The notes beneath the pieces are model-generated. The model was not told the origin of the DNA, searched no databases, and saw nothing but the letters and a program-made list of their open reading frames with translations. A stretch of 64,000 nt of DNA from the NCBI GenBank assembly GCA_025667525.1, contig CM046882.1, positions 215,930,592-215,994,591 of the forward strand, in the 5' to 3' direction. This document shows positions 34,736-50,132 of this stretch, in pieces; position 1 is the first letter of the stretch, and each line of letters starts with the position of its first letter. This DNA comes from Glebionis coronaria (taxonomy: Eukaryota; Streptophyta; Magnoliopsida; Asterales; Asteraceae). Both the position numbers and the translations under genes were made by a program.

Positions 34736-35245
34736 TTAGAAACAAACAGATGGTCCTTAATGATCACAAGCATGAATTTATCAAATTACAGCCTACACAC
34801 GTGATTCACCAAATTTATGGATGCTACATGTGCATTGGTCAATCCAAACAACATTACATGAAACTCATAATGTTCATTACGAGTCCTGAATGTAGTGATT
34901 GGAATAGATAATCTTTTTCGTGGAAGCGAAGTTGATGATAACCATGCCGTGGATCAAATTTTAGAACATACGCTAGAACCTTGTAAATGGTCGAACAAAT
35001 CTTCCATCTTGAGTAATGGATATGAATTTTGATCATCAATTTATTTAGTTCACGGTAATCAATAAATATAAGGAATAATAAAACCATAGCTCTTCATGAT
35101 GACGAGCTTGGTAGAATAAAAGCCTTCTCTGACAACTCTCTCAGTTGTACGGTAATTCTTTTAATTCAGATGGTGCTGACGTACAGTGCACACGCCACAG
35201 GTGCAACACCAGAAATATAATCAATACCAAATTCAACCTGCCTTA
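34736..35245 (-). pseudogene. Element B reverse transcriptase relic
   Basis: The frame 34854-35087 still shows IDYRELNKL and GYHQLR of a gypsy RT. As in A, residues are missing just before IDYREL, a TAA stop lies at 34787-34789 (+ strand TTA) and the active-site pair reads Lys-Asp (34754-34759). These lesions are shared although A and B are separate insertions on opposite strands with different target duplications. This RT cannot have supported B's own transposition. Confidence 0.82.
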
Positions 35246-37802
<2,557 letters not shown>

Positions 37803-37971
37803 TTAAAATAACACTTCTCAGTCTGGCCTTGTCGGTAACTCGGGAATTCTTCGGTACCGTTATAGTCAAAATATTTTTAGACATTTTGAGAAAAATGTTT
37901 ATAGTTAAAAGATTTTTAAATGTTTTATTCAAAACCTTAGTTTTAAAAATCTTTTGTTCTCTATAACGAGA

Positions 37972-37983
37972 GCTCTGGTACCA
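37972..37983 (-). other. Primer-binding site of element B (initiator tRNA-Met type)
   Basis: TGGTACCAGAGC on the - strand, identical to that of A, three bases inside the LTR end at 37987. Confidence 0.85.
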
Positions 37984-37986
37984 AAC

Positions 37987-40900
37987 TGTAACACCCCCAA
38001 ATATTCATACTTTAGTTCAACGGAAGAGTCGTTTGTGTTACGGGATAGCACATTACTCAAATCATAGACAATGCTTCAAAATCGCGTAGTTTAATAATAA
38101 AGCATTTTCCATTCATGAATATCAAATTTACATAGGTCCCAAGTCATAGTATTTCATACAAGTTTTACAAAACATTTGAATGGAAATTGTTATTTAAGTG
38201 CGGGCCATAAATTCTTGTCGTCTTCCCGAGAATTACCTTCAAGTACCTGAGATAAAACATGTTAAAAGAAAATGTCAGCGAAAACGCCGAGTGAATTCAT
38301 AGAGTTTAATGAAATCCATTAATATATCATTGGTATAAAATTATTACCGAAAATCATTTTGTACAATTCTTTGTCGTAGGCCATAAAATAAGACAAAAAC
38401 ATTTTATACAAATCTTTGTTGTAAATCATACTATAGGCTTTTGCCTTCAAAACCATCATACGAACCAATGTCATAAAAACATCATTTGCACATCTAAAAC
38501 AGCGTGTCGTCACAATAATCACGCTTATATAAATCTTCTCATACATAAATTCTCTTACCAATCAATGTGGCACGACGGGGATCAACCGTCAAGGCGCAAA
38601 CTGGGGTGATCTTCCCCAAATAGTACTATTATATGCATAAGCGTCTACCAAATCCCGGTAGTTCACAATTCATGCTAATGGGACTTTTAGTGACATATTC
38701 TAACTAATAATAATCCATTTCATTTTATTCATCGAGTCATATAATAATTCATCGGGTCATACAATCATTCGGGTCCATATCAATAAGCAAACAATCGGGA
38801 CAACTGGTGTCCTATTTAATTAAAAATAACATGTTATCTCCCTCGCGGGTTTGTAAAACATTTCATAAAACATTTAAAAGAGTGCGAGGCTAAGAACTCA
38901 CGTTGATTAGGAAAGGCGGGTTATCGGCGATTTAGATGTACGGTATGTGCTTCAATCACGAAAACCTAGACAAATAATACTCGTCTTAGACCCTTTTCCA
39001 ATGAATTTATAAAAACAATGTCTATGTATATATATGATGATTTTATAAATATGATGATGATGAATTGGGATTGTACATCTTTATTCACTCATTATAGTGT
39101 CATGTGTTGGTAAATTTTTATACTAGTTTCACTAGTTTAACTTCTTCACTTGTCAAGGCCCAATAAGCCCATTATAGGCCCATTACCTTATATTATTCCA
39201 TTTTACACTTTTAATATCAGTCTTATACTTACATGTTAGGCTCAAATGGGTTAAACCTAATAAGTAAGTTCATAAGTGTTTAGCCAAATTTGTTGGATTA
39301 ATGGTCCAATAAGATTAATTTGGCTCGTTAATGTCCGTATGTTATAAAGCTCAGGTTTTATCGGTTTTTACTTGTAACATGTACTTATATATCAGTATAT
39401 GAGTTATAAAAAGTTTAAATTAGACGGGTCCGACCGTCTAAGTTTTAGTTGACGAAAATGTTAATTTTACGGTTTTAGCCGAAAAGACGTAAAAATCATG
39501 TTTATAGTTTTATAACTTATAAAACTTATCAAATTGCCATTTTTATAAAATTCCTCATTTATTTATTAATGTACATACTTATATAAATGTAGTTATATAA
39601 GTTAGTGGGTTTAAGTTTACAATTTATATATTATTTACATGAGTGCTAATATTATATTATATATTTTTATTTCACAAAAATCTGATTTTTACTTTCACTT
39701 TCACCATTTTTACCATATCTTGAGTTATACAAGGTTATAGAAGCTCATATTTGGATGACATAAACTTCATATTATGTGCTACAATTAACTTAGTTTTTGC
39801 TACTGCTCAGTCTAAGTCTAAGTGTCACTAACAGTCCTCACAAAACAGACTATTCAGATTGGTACATCAATTTTGTTTTGATCATATCTCACTCATTATA
39901 ATGATTCCATTGCATGACCAACTCTCACATGTGTACAAGACTTAATACTTACTGTATATTGATTCAACTATGCCATTTTATTAGTTTAACATATGGTTGT
40001 TTACTGTTTATATACAGCCTACTAATTTAAGTAAGATTTACCACTTTTACATGTAGTTTTTCATCTTTTTATCCATGTTTATCAACACATGATCCCCACA
40101 CAATATTTTTATCATCATTCATCATCATATACATATACATAAATAAAGAAAATGCAAGATTACATATTCAAAGTAACAAAAGGATAGGAAGAACAATCTC
40201 TATACCACTAAAGTGATGAAAAGATGGGGTTGATGATGAACAAGACTTGGTTTTGGGTAACAAATCTTATGAGATATCAACACCACTTCTAGGATCACCA
40301 AGTATTTATAGACTCCTTGAAAAATCATCCCTTTATCTTCATGAAAAATCCTTGAGAAATCAGCCCCAAACTCCCTTGAAAACTCCTTTTCACATGTTAA
40401 GATCACCTCCAATCTTTTTCTTTTTAGGTAACTATCAACATATGTTGATTAAAGCTTAAGTTCATGGTTAATTTTTTTATGAAATGGGGTGTTTTTGGGT
40501 GATATGGGACGTTCACACAGAGAGAGAAAGGAGAGAGTGTGTGAGTTTTGCATGTAACAAAGTGAGTTGGTTGTTTATGTTAGCTAGTTTTTGAGGTTTA
40601 GTGATTTTCTTGAAAAACTAAGACATGTGTCCTAGTTTTTACTAGAAAATGGACACCTCAAATGTGTGTTGGTGAATCTTTGTCTTGCCATTTTATATAG
40701 TGGGGGTGGGACAAATGTCCCACTTGTCTCATCTCCACTAATTTACGGGTACTCCTCGATTCTAGTTTCCTCGATTTGCGTGCCCTCGGGTCGTTTTACG
40801 AAAAACGTTTTTATAAATTATGAATAAACGACACAAAATGAATCTAATAAAAATTGTCTCATAAAAAACGGAGTTCAAAAACGTAAATCCGTAAACCTAG

Positions 40901-41239
40901 GATTTCCGGTTTAGTCGTAAAGGACGTTAAATTATGCTCGTAAGTCCTAATCGCTTCTCGTAAATTTTTTAGTTTATGAACCAACACAAATTTAAATTCC
41001 AAAATAATATTCACGAATAAATTTATTTCCTGAAAATGCCAGACTGTCACCAAAACGGTGTATGTAAACGTAAGCACGTAACGTAGAATTCTTCTGGTTT
41101 AGACGTAGTCGATGCTACTTCAAGACGTAAACCCAAATTTCTTCCCAAAAATGAGTAAGTTCATAATATAACATTAAAATAATGTTTTTAAATAATACTT
41201 GAGAATAAAATATCGACCATAAATTGACGGATTGTCACA
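37987..41239 (-). repeat. 5' LTR of element B (3253 bp)
   Basis: On the + strand it runs from TGTAACACCCCC to GATTGTCACA. It lacks about 227 bp found in the other copy (junction near 38487) but has a 15-bp stretch near 40757 and a few shorter stretches the other copy lacks. It contains a long imperfect inverted repeat AAAACTAAGACA...TGTCCTAGTTTT near 40615. Confidence 0.88.
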
Positions 41240-41572
41240 ATTCACCCGGTGGCCATTCACTTTAAAACTGGGACCATCTGGTTGTGACAACTCAATACTT
41301 CCATATGGAAATACTTGAGCAATAGTGAATGGACCGGACCATCTCGACTTAAGCTTGCCCGCAAAAAGTTTCAACCTTGAGTTAAAGAGGAGAACCGGCT
41401 CTCCAACTTTAAACTAACGGTTCTTGATCTTAGCATCATGCAGTTTCTTAGTCTTCTCCTTATAAAGCAAAGAGTTCTCATAGGCATTGGCTCTCAATTC
41501 ATCCATTTAATTAAGTTGATCCTTTCTATGTGAGTCGGCTTGGTTTAAATCAAAGTTAGCCCACTTGAGAGC
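41240..41572 (-). pseudogene. Element D integrase C-terminal domain
   Basis: On the - strand the block LKSRWSGPFTIAQVFPYGS (within 41245-41374) matches the end of C's integrase. The segment between 41375 and 41572, which should join it to the catalytic core, contains stops and frame changes. The frame is cut at 41240 by element B and resumes at 17828. Confidence 0.82.
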
Positions 41573-42295
41573 TCAATAAGCCTTATTTTCTAACTCGAAT
41601 GGGAGGTGGCATGCTTTTCCATAGACAAGCTTATAAGGAGTATAACCAATTGGTGTCTTAAAAGCCGTCCTAAAAGCCCACAAAGCATCATCAAGCTTAT
41701 CCGACCAAGAAGCTCGATGCTCTCCCACCTTTCTTTCCAAAATTCTCTTTAAACCACGATTTGTGACCTTGGTTTGACCATTGGTTTGAGGGTGATACGC
41801 GGTAGAAAGTCTATGATTCACTCCATATTTATTCATAACTCTCGTGAATTGATCATCACAAAAGTTCGTACCACGATCACTTATGATGGCCCGAGGTACA
41901 CCAAATCTAGCAACCAATTGCTTCAAAAATTTCACAACTCTAGCATCATTAGTAGGTAAGGCTTTGGCCTCAACCCATTTTGACACATAACTCACCGCTA
42001 CGAGTATATACTTATTTCCCTTTGAAGATGGAAAAGGTCCCATAAAATCTATTCCCCACACATAAAAAATCTCACACTCTTGAATGAAGTTTTGTGGCAT
42101 CTCATCACGTTGTGTAATCTTTCCTTGTCTTTGACATACATCACAAAATTTCACCATCTCTTGGGCATCTTTGTAAATGGAAGGCCAATAGTAACCCGAA
42201 TCAAAGACTTTCTTGGCGGTATAGTTGGGCCCAAAATGTCCACCCGTAGGTCCCTTATGACAAGCTTCTAAAATCTTAAAATTCCTCGAGCCCAT
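41573..42295 (-). pseudogene. Element D integrase core with catalytic Glu changed to Lys
   Basis: A 240-codon frame with the zinc domain (His13, His20, Cys51, Cys54) and the core. Asp83 (GIDFMGP) and Asp140 (SDRGTNF) are present, but at residue 176, 35 residues after Asp140, the codon is AAG (Lys) where C has Glu (codon 41768-41770). This enzyme would be inactive even without its frame breaks. It ends prematurely after ENKAY and is out of frame with the RT frame upstream. Confidence 0.9.
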
Positions 42296-43730
42296 CTACA
42301 CACCTTCTAATGATTTGGTCCGCACATTGCCTAAAGAGGTAAGGATCATCCCAAAAGTAATACTTCACTTCCTTTAGAAATTTATTCTTTTGTTGGGAAG
42401 TAAGACCCTCTTTAAGCACATTCCCCACAAGATAGTTTGCAATATCCGCAAACCAAGGGGTGGCATCCTCTTGAGAAGAGATAGACATGAGCTCCTCTAA
42501 TGGAAAGGATTCATTGATTTCTTTATTAGGAAAATATCCTTGAAAAGGATGCTCAAATCTACTCAAGTGATCCGCCGCTAAATTCTTGGCTCCTTTCTTA
42601 TCTCGAATCTCTATCTTAAACTCTTGAAGCAATAAAACCCATATCAAAAGACTAGGCTTAGCATCTTGCTTTGTCATGAGATACTTGAGAGCGGAATGAT
42701 CCGTATACACTATGGTTTTGGATAACACAAGGTATGGTCTAAATTTCTCAAAAGCATAAACTATAGCAAGCAACTCTTTTTCCGTGGTAGTATAATGAAG
42801 TTGTGCATCGGTCATGGTTTTACTAGCATAGTGTATAGGTTCAAAATGCTTATTTACTCTTTGTCCTAACACGGCCCCCACCGCATAATCACTAGCGTCA
42901 CACATAAGCTCAAAAGGTAATTCCCAATTTGGAGAAACCAAAACGGGAGCCTTAGTCAATTTCTCCTTAAGAGTCTCAAAAGAAGCCAAACACTCTTGGT
43001 TGAAAATGAAAGAAGCCTCTTTTTCTAAGAGGTGAGTCATCGGTCTTGATATCTTAGAGAAATCTTGTATGAAGCGTCTATAAAACCCCCCATGACCTAA
43101 GAAACTTCTTACACCTTTAACTGTAGTAGGTGGGGGAAGCTTAGCAATCACATCAATTTTAGCTCGATCCACTTCTAATCCCTTATTGGATATCATGTGT
43201 TCCAAAACAATTCCCTCTTTAACCATAAAATGACATTTCTCCCAATTAAGAACTAAACGGGTTTCCTTACACCGCTTAAGCATTAGTTCTAAATTGGTGA
43301 TACAAGAGGTAAATGAATCTCCAAAGACGGAGAAGTCATCCATGAAAACCTCCATAGTTTGCTCAATCATATCATGGAAAATTGCCATCATACACCTTTG
43401 AAACGTCCCCGGTGCATTACACAAGCCAAAAGGCATTCTCTTGTAAGAAAATCTACCGTAGGGACAAGTGAATGTGGTCTTTTCTTGATCCTTATGGTCA
43501 ATCGGTATTTGAAAATAACCCGAAAATCCATCAAGAAAGCAATAGTACTCATTTCCCGCTAAGCGTTCAAGCATTTGGTCCATAAAAGGCAATGGGAAGT
43601 GATCTTTCCTAGTAGCCTCATTGATCTTCCTATAATCAATACAAACTCTCCAACCGGTAACAAGTCTCGTAGGAATAAGCTCATTGTTCTCATTGGGTAC
43701 TACGGTGATTCCACCCTTTTTTGGAACCAC
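42276..43730 (-). pseudogene. Element D reverse transcriptase and RNase H
   Basis: A continuous 484-codon frame carries RT and RNase H. In [12 protein letters not shown] lies at residues 26-35, FLDG with Asp68, and FMDDFSV with Asp131 and Asp132. RNase H follows with SDYAVG, EKELLAI, YTDHSAL and ADHLSR. The beginning of integrase (up to RRCVDG) is in the same frame. Unlike in C, no stop separates RT from RNase H. The RT N-terminus is in another frame (43690-43998), and the frame ends close to 42276 through a second change. Confidence 0.92.
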
Positions 43731-44327
43731 AATGTACCAGGCTATCCCATGGAGAGACGAAAATAGGGTAAATCATGCCCGCATCAAGGAGTTTGATAAA
43801 TTCCTTTTTAATGACCTCATGGATTTTAGGGTTAACCCTTCGTTGGCTTTGAATGGCGGGTTTGTAATCATCCTCCATAAGGATTTTGTGTGTACAAAAA
43901 TGTGGATCAATTTCCCTTATGTCAGATATTTTCCATGTTAAGGCTTGCTTATGTTTCTTAAAGACTTCTATGAGTTTCTCTTTCTCATCCTCTTTCAACT
44001 CTTAGCAATGATCACGGGTAATTGGTCTTTTCCCTCTAAGAAAGCATACTCTAGGTGGGATGGAAGGTGCTTAAGTTCAAGTGGAGGTGGACTCTCTATG
44101 GAAGGTTTAACTATGGATGGATCATCATTGGTTACTTCTTGTGGAATGGGTGAAGGAATGGGGTCCTCATTGAGCAACTTTTGGATAGTGAGAATATCTT
44201 CTTCCCAATTGATGGGAGAATCATCATTACTAAGAAAGTTGGACTCAAATTCCTCCAAGAGGAAATCACTCTCTCCAAAAGGTGTTAAGGAGGGAGAAAT
44301 TGAGGCCATGGTTTCAACATGGGGCAT
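43690..44327 (-). pseudogene. Element D protease-RT linker and RT N-terminus
   Basis: Two overlapping frames on the - strand: the acidic linker (44327-43995) and the start of RT (43998-43690), which includes the HKILMEDDYKPAIQSQRRV block. Both align with the same part of C (25200-25850). A frame change lies near 43996 and another near 43715. Confidence 0.85.
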
Positions 44328-44779
44328 ATCCTCACTATTACTCTTTCAAGCATCATGAAAATGCTCATCACACACCTCATCTAGCAAATCAACTATGTTA
44401 ATGGTCTCACAAGGTTTAGATTCCTTAATCTCTTTCCTATCACAAACTTTCCCTAGCTTAAACACCACTTTCTCACCCTCAACTCTCATAATTAGTTCTC
44501 CCTCCGCCACATCTATTAAAGTATGACCCGTTCTCAATAACGGTCTACCAACAATCAAGGGAACTCTAGGGTCCATGTCATAATCAACCACTACAAAGTT
44601 GGCCGGAAAGGTAAACTTATCCACACCTACAAACACATCCTCTGCGATACCTACCGGTAAGCTATGGTACGGTTGGCTAACTCAAGTGTCATCCTAGTGG
44701 GAGTGAGCTCGGGAAAAGAGAGTTTTTTTCCAAACCGATAAAGGCATGAGGTTTATGCTTGCCCCTAGATCCGCCAAAG
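44328..44779 (-). pseudogene. Element D protease, interrupted by element G
   Basis: On the - strand FVGVDKFTFPANFVVVDYD and IVGRPLLRTGHTLID give the second half of the aspartic protease (44346-44636). The active-site side, near 44740-44779, is damaged. It is cut at 44779 by element G and continues upstream at 57305. The five bases CAAAG at 44775-44779 form G's target duplication. Confidence 0.85.
44775..44779. other. Target-site duplication of element G (left copy)
   Basis: CAAAG, repeated exactly at 57300-57304. Confidence 0.95.
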
Positions 44780-45531
44780 TGATAGTAGTAAATTACACCC
44801 CTTTCTTTGCCTTAGGAAAAACAAAGAGAAGAAACGTAAAGTAGCGGTAAGTATCGACGAGTGATTTAGGAAAACCACAAGTAATGACCCTCAATCACTT
44901 AAAAAGAGATGAAAGATTCGTTTCCCAAGGAGGTATGGTGTTGTGAATTAACTTGTATTTCTTTGAGATTAATATTGAGAAAGATGGAAGACGGTTTCTT
45001 GGAAATTATACTATGACGTGAAAAACGAAAACGTAAAACCGTAGAAAAATCACTAAAATTAAAAATTATTAAAACCAAAAACAAAATCAAGAAAAAGATT
45101 AAAAAGACTAGAACAAGTCTAAAATAATATAAATAAAGACAAAAATCCAATAAAGATATTTTAAAACCTTTTATTAATTAAATAATTAATTTTAAATGCT
45201 AATTAAAGCCCTAAAATTAAATTTAACTAATTCAAAGGTCTAAAATATGATTTTATTGAACAATTACTTAACTTATATTATTAGAAGACTAAAAAGTAAT
45301 TTTCTAAAAATTAAAACTTATTAAAACTATTTTTAAAACTCTAAAAAAATGATTTAAAATAAATAAAAACTAATTAAACTTAAAATAATTATAAAAATAA
45401 ATCTAAAAGTTATAAAAATAATCAAAAAATGGAAATAGTCCCAATTAATGACAAAGAACCTAGGAAAAATGAAAAAGAAAGAAAAATAAAATTTTGAAAA
45501 TTAATTAATAAAATAATATTAAAACACTTAG

Positions 45532-45740
45532 TTGCGCCGCAACTAGGTGGGTCTTGCGCCGCAACAAGTGTTGCGAGATCACCAAGATCAGCAGAACCTT
45601 CAGTTGCGCCGCAATGCTTCTGTCTTGCGCCGCAACTTGTGAAACGGGAAAACCAAAATCTGCAGGTACTTGTGTTGCGCCGCAACCTTCTGTCTTGCGG
45701 CGCAATTCGTGTGACGTGTCTGGTTGTTTTGCTGATGTTC
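45532..45740. repeat. Three 71-bp repeats carrying six TTGCGCCGCAA palindromes (left LTR of G)
   Basis: TTGCGCCGCAA starts at 45532, 45554, 45604, 45625 and 45675, and TTGCGGCGCAA at 45695. Spacings are 22, 50, 21, 50 and 20, so pairs about 21 bp apart recur every 70-72 bp. The stretch is strikingly GC-rich in an AT-rich LTR. It lies about 1.1 kb downstream of the predicted transcript start, hence in the leader RNA. Confidence 0.9.
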
Positions 45741-46813
45741 AAGCTTTTTCCAAGTATGATACAAGCCAAGAGGACTTGGCAATGAGCTTTGTTTGGAGAT
45801 ATTGTTGGAACAATTGGGCACCCTTGTGCTCAATGAAGCACAAGGAGTCAAGTAACACACAAATAACAACAAGAATCAAAGATCAACAATCAAAGATCAT
45901 GCACAAAGTTCATCACAAATCAAGCAAATTAGCAATATGCAGATTTTTTAACACCCTTTTTACCTTTTAAACTCAACAAATTTGTTCAAATCTTGTTCCA
46001 AACTCATTAACTACTTACTAATAACCTTAATCAACCCTAAACAAGCAATCTAACACCTTTTAATTATCAAAACAAATCTAGATGTCCTGCTTAAACCTGT
46101 TGCCAAACACCCTTTTAAAATCTAAAAACCAACTTTTAACATACGAACATGCTTACAAAAGCTACCAAATTGATTCCAAGTGCATCTAACATGTAAACAT
46201 ACATACTAGAACACAAATCATGCAATATAAACACACTTAATCACCAAATCACTTAAGATCATACAACTAGCTATTTTTGAACTTTTTTCAAGGTAAAAGG
46301 AAGATACCTTAGGTTCTTACATCCAAGAACCTAGAGGATGAAAATCCTCCTCCAATCCAACCCGGGTTGGAGCTGAACTAAATCAACAAGCCTTCAACCT
46401 ATTTGAACACAAAACAAGAAAACAACAAAATAATATAACAATATATATTTTTTTATGTTTCCTTTCTTTCTTCTTAAAAACTTTGCAAAACTTTTTCAAA
46501 CTTCCAAATATGTTTTCTAAAACCCTATATTACCAATAACATTAACCAAGAACACCAAAATACCTTTTGAGAAGATTTTACCAAAATCTCTCAAAATCTC
46601 AAAACCTTAAACAACTTTGAAAATCAAAGTTGCTTAACCATAAAACAAAGTGGAACTCAGAATCAATCTCCTCACAACACACAAACTTTTAAAAACAATA
46701 AAAAAGGAATTACACTTGAATATTTCAAAAACCAAACTTTTTATTTCTTTAAAAAGGAATTACATGTGAGAGGCTAGAAACTGGAACAAAGGGATCACCA
46801 CAACTTGGGTCTC

Positions 46814-46821
46814 CTTTTATA
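46814..46821 (-). promoter_or_regulatory. TATA box of element G (left LTR)
   Basis: TATAAAAG on the - strand; the right LTR has it at 56239-56246. Confidence 0.6.
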
Positions 46822-47874
46822 GAGCCTATAGAACATCCTAGAAGCATAAAAACATAAAACCCTAATCATAAGAAAATCCCAAATGTGCCCTTGAGTGCAT
46901 TTTGTCCTCTCATTTGATCTTGAACGTTTATTTTGCTTTGGGAGGAAGCAAATAATCTTGGCCATTGATTTAAGCCACGTCATGGTGCTTGGGGGCTAAG
47001 GAATGATGTGATTGGTGGATTGGGGAATTGGGGTTTTGGTGCACATGAGTGGGATGCAGGTTTTTAGGAGTGGGAAGGGTTTTGGAGTGTGTGAATTAAG
47101 TGTGTGCAAGTTTAATTGAGTTTTACCCAAGTAAATGTGAGGGTAAAATCTGGGGAAGTAAAAATGATGAACAATGGTCCTTTGATCCGTTTTTTGGGGG
47201 AGAGAGTGTGTTAGGCGCATTTTTTTGTTCAAATGTTTCAGCTTTGTCACTTTTGGTCCTTGTTTTTTCAGATTTTTGGCTTTTAAGGTTTCCAGCCCTA
47301 TAACTTGACTTTCCTTTGTATTTAAGTTTCATCACTTGACAATTTTGGCACCAACTTTTGATAAAAGGTTATCAAGGATGTAATTTGACATTTGGTGATT
47401 CTTTAAGGACTAATCTTGGACAATGTTGATCTTCAAAGGTCTTCAATGTCTCTTAAACTTCATGAGGGACCATAATTGGCAATTTGAATTTGTTGAGGGA
47501 CCAATCTTGCCATTTCTTCAAAGTTGAAGGACCTTTTTGCAATTTTGACAAACTTAAGGGACCAAACTTGTAATTATCAATATACAAGGGTTTTAAGTGT
47601 CATTTCTTCATTCTTGGATGATCAATCTTGTCTTGTCTTCAAGTCTTCAAGGGTATTTGATGAAAATTCCATGATTAGGGCCCGGTTCATTGCACGGCTT
47701 CGTTTCTCGTGTCCGTTTTTCCTTGTATCTTGTGATCTTTTGTCTTTTTCACGATATCCATACCTAAAACACACAAGTAAACAAACACAAGCATATATAT
47801 GGTATTTTATGACATTTTAATGCATTTAAAGCCCGAAAAGAACGATGAGATCATGTATAAATGCCATCTCATCA

Positions 47875-47888
47875 CTCCCCCATACTAA
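47875..47888 (-). other. Polypurine tract of element G
   Basis: Read on the - strand, TTAGTATGGGGGAG directly before the LTR start TGATGAGATGG. TAGTATGGGGG recurs at 49612-49624 (with seven G), 49669-49679 and 50441-50451. Confidence 0.8.
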
Positions 47889-50132
47889 GCCATTGCCGTG
47901 CCCTCACGCAATGCTAGAATAAAGTATCTAAGCATCACCAAAGTTCAATTTTATTAACCTTTATTGAAGAGTAAAAGACTTGCAACATACTACGATGATG
48001 TGTAAAGACATAATGTATGATTTTCATCACCAAAATGTGACTTTTAGGGTCAAAGAATAGAAACAAGTTAATGTCCCTTAGAGTAAATTTCGTCATCCTT
48101 GATTGTCATACATTCCATGCTAAGTGCAAAAACAAGATCATTGTTGGTACAAGTCACAATGCTAACACTACTCATACGTCCAAATTGTGTAATACTTTTT
48201 CTCCCCGCAATCCTAGTTATTATAAAAGGAAATGGGTTACTAGCATTTTTTATCTATTTGTCATGGATCACAAGTGATTCATATTGACTTATTTGAGTAG
48301 TTATTAGTCCGAAAGCAAAGTAGCACGATTTGATCAATAGTTAGCCGAAGGACAAAATCTTTTAAAACGGCTTCTCGTGTATCTCCTTAAGTTCATATCT
48401 TGGCATAACTCGTTTCACGATTTGAGACCTTTCTCGGACCGATATTTGGCATGTACTTCATACTTCAAATCTTGGGAAGACGTTCTTGAAATAATGGTCT
48501 TCTCTTCATATAATTGGAATTTCTTCACTTGACGTTTTTGAGAGATTCTTCATATAGGACCACGACTTCATCATTTTTCTTCAATCTTTACTTTGGATTT
48601 TGATATACAACGATCCGCCTCCTTTTCGGACTTGGATATATTTATCCTCATACCTTGTTAGGGTCTTTTTGGATAGACTTTCTCCATTCTTTAGGGGAGT
48701 AATTGCTTCTCGTCGTGTGTCTCGATCCTTCATATTGATTTTGGAACAATGATACTTCACATCATCTTTGGATCTTTAGCAAAAATAGAGCTCCTCATGC
48801 CTTGTTAGGGCCTTTTTGGATGATCGCCAATCTTCGCGTCCCGTTTCAATAAGTTATGCCTTGGCTATGAACTCTATTCAACCCCGAGCAACTTTTAAAC
48901 GATCTTGCGCTAGAGGCTAAGTAACTTTTCAAACCGTACGACCTTACTTATTGCAATTATGATTTTTTCCTAATGCATTGATCTTATGGGAAGAAAAAGC
49001 CACAATTAAAAACATATGAGTTTTTGAAAGAACACTTTCATGTTCTACGTTTAGCATGATCACTTGTCTAACTCTATCATTTCTCGTTCTTCACTATTTA
49101 AAGACCTCTAATTAAAGAGACTCGTGAATACTTAGCCATGCAAGTCAAAATTAAGCCAAATTTGGATTAGCTTTCATTAAGACTATATCAAATCAAAGTT
49201 TTGGGTTTTCAAGCCACCTATAGGATCTTGCACTTTCTTGGACTTTTTCAAGTTTAGAGAATGCGTTTTAAAGTTCCCTTGATAAGTGACTTTCTAGAAT
49301 CAATTATAGGAACTTGCGAAAAGTTCTTGTTCTTAACCCGAATGAATTAAGACTTTCGCGTTTTAAAGCTCCCTATATAAAAGTCTAGCAAAACTTGAAT
49401 TGAGCGGGTTAAGGAATGTAAATGGCTCCAAATGCCCATCAAGTCAAAAATTAACTCTTATTCTACCCATCGGAAAATATACATTCGTGTCTTAAAAACA
49501 CTTATGAGAACAAAGAAAAATTTTAAAATTTGGCTATTTTTAGCCTTATTTGCAAAACAAAACATTGAAAGATGGAACACGTGAGGGCGTAGCAAAGCAA
49601 GTACCTATTCACCCCCCCATACTAAAAGTAAACATTGTCCTCAATGTTTCGAGTCTAAAGGTGGAGCACCCCCATACTAGAGACGAAGAATCGAATGCTT
49701 AGGATCTAGCATGGAAAGGGTGATCAACAATATATCTAAAGCCGTTTATTAATTATGCTAAAAGATAATTGTTAGAACAATAAAGGATATGTCATGGAAT
49801 CGTGAAAAACTTCTTCAAACGAACGATGGAGGCTCACGTAAACGAACACGAGAGTCTTCAATCGTAGACGATGATGATGATCTAGATAACACAATCACAA
49901 ACAACCACGAGACAACGAGTTGGAAGGGTACAAGTCCCCTTATTAGTGAACAAGAAAAGCATAAAGATAAGCATGGGATCTCCCCCACGAGGCACCTCGT
50001 TTTTGATTACCGAGTCATGAGCTCGACTCGATCCCCTCAAAATGTGAACATTTAGGGAAATCATGGTATGGTCAATTTTTTTGGCGGGGCTTACATGATA
50101 AACAAGGCCCAAAAAGCAACCGGTAAAAAGGA
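47889..50132 (-). mobile_element. Element G 3' non-coding region
   Basis: Between the gag-protease stop and the PPT lie 2.2 kb with no gene. Blocks match the 3' region of C: 48300-48490 corresponds to C 29640-29830, and 48600-48840 to C 29340-29530, including the repeated 'CTTGTTAGGG' blocks near 48655 and 48804. The hairpin at 49630-49649 and extra PPT-like motifs are also shared. The pol genes are therefore missing from between two parts that C keeps. Confidence 0.8.
49630..49649 (-). other. Conserved 3' hairpin of element G
   Basis: On the - strand AAACATTGAGGACAATGTTT, identical over all 20 bases to that of C. PPT-like motifs lie 5 nt downstream (49612-49624) and 19 nt upstream (49669-49679) in G's direction. 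Confidence 0.85.

Larger units (their letters stand above)
44780..47874 (-). repeat. 3' LTR of element G (3095 bp)
   Basis: On the + strand it opens TGATAGTAG and closes CATCTCATCA. A TATAAAAG box on the - strand lies at 46814-46821, which leaves an R-U5 part of about 2 kb that contains the palindrome array at 45532-45705. Short frames inside, for example 45422-45769, recur in the other LTR and are not judged to be genes. Confidence 0.95.

Noticed and set aside
45532..45740. CRISPR-like array
   Set aside because: Eukaryotic LTR context, 11-bp palindromes, related spacers and no cas genes.
45422..45769. 115-codon frame on the - strand with a repeated copy at 54847-55194, and overlapping frames 45554-45970 and 45600-45872
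   Set aside because: All lie in the G LTR and their composition comes from the TTGCGCCGCAA repeats and AT-rich flanks. Identity of the two copies only reflects LTR identity.
47889..50132. Possible RT or integrase relic in element G
   Set aside because: No FMDD, YIDD, zinc-domain or DDE block on either strand. The sequence instead matches the 3' non-coding region of C.
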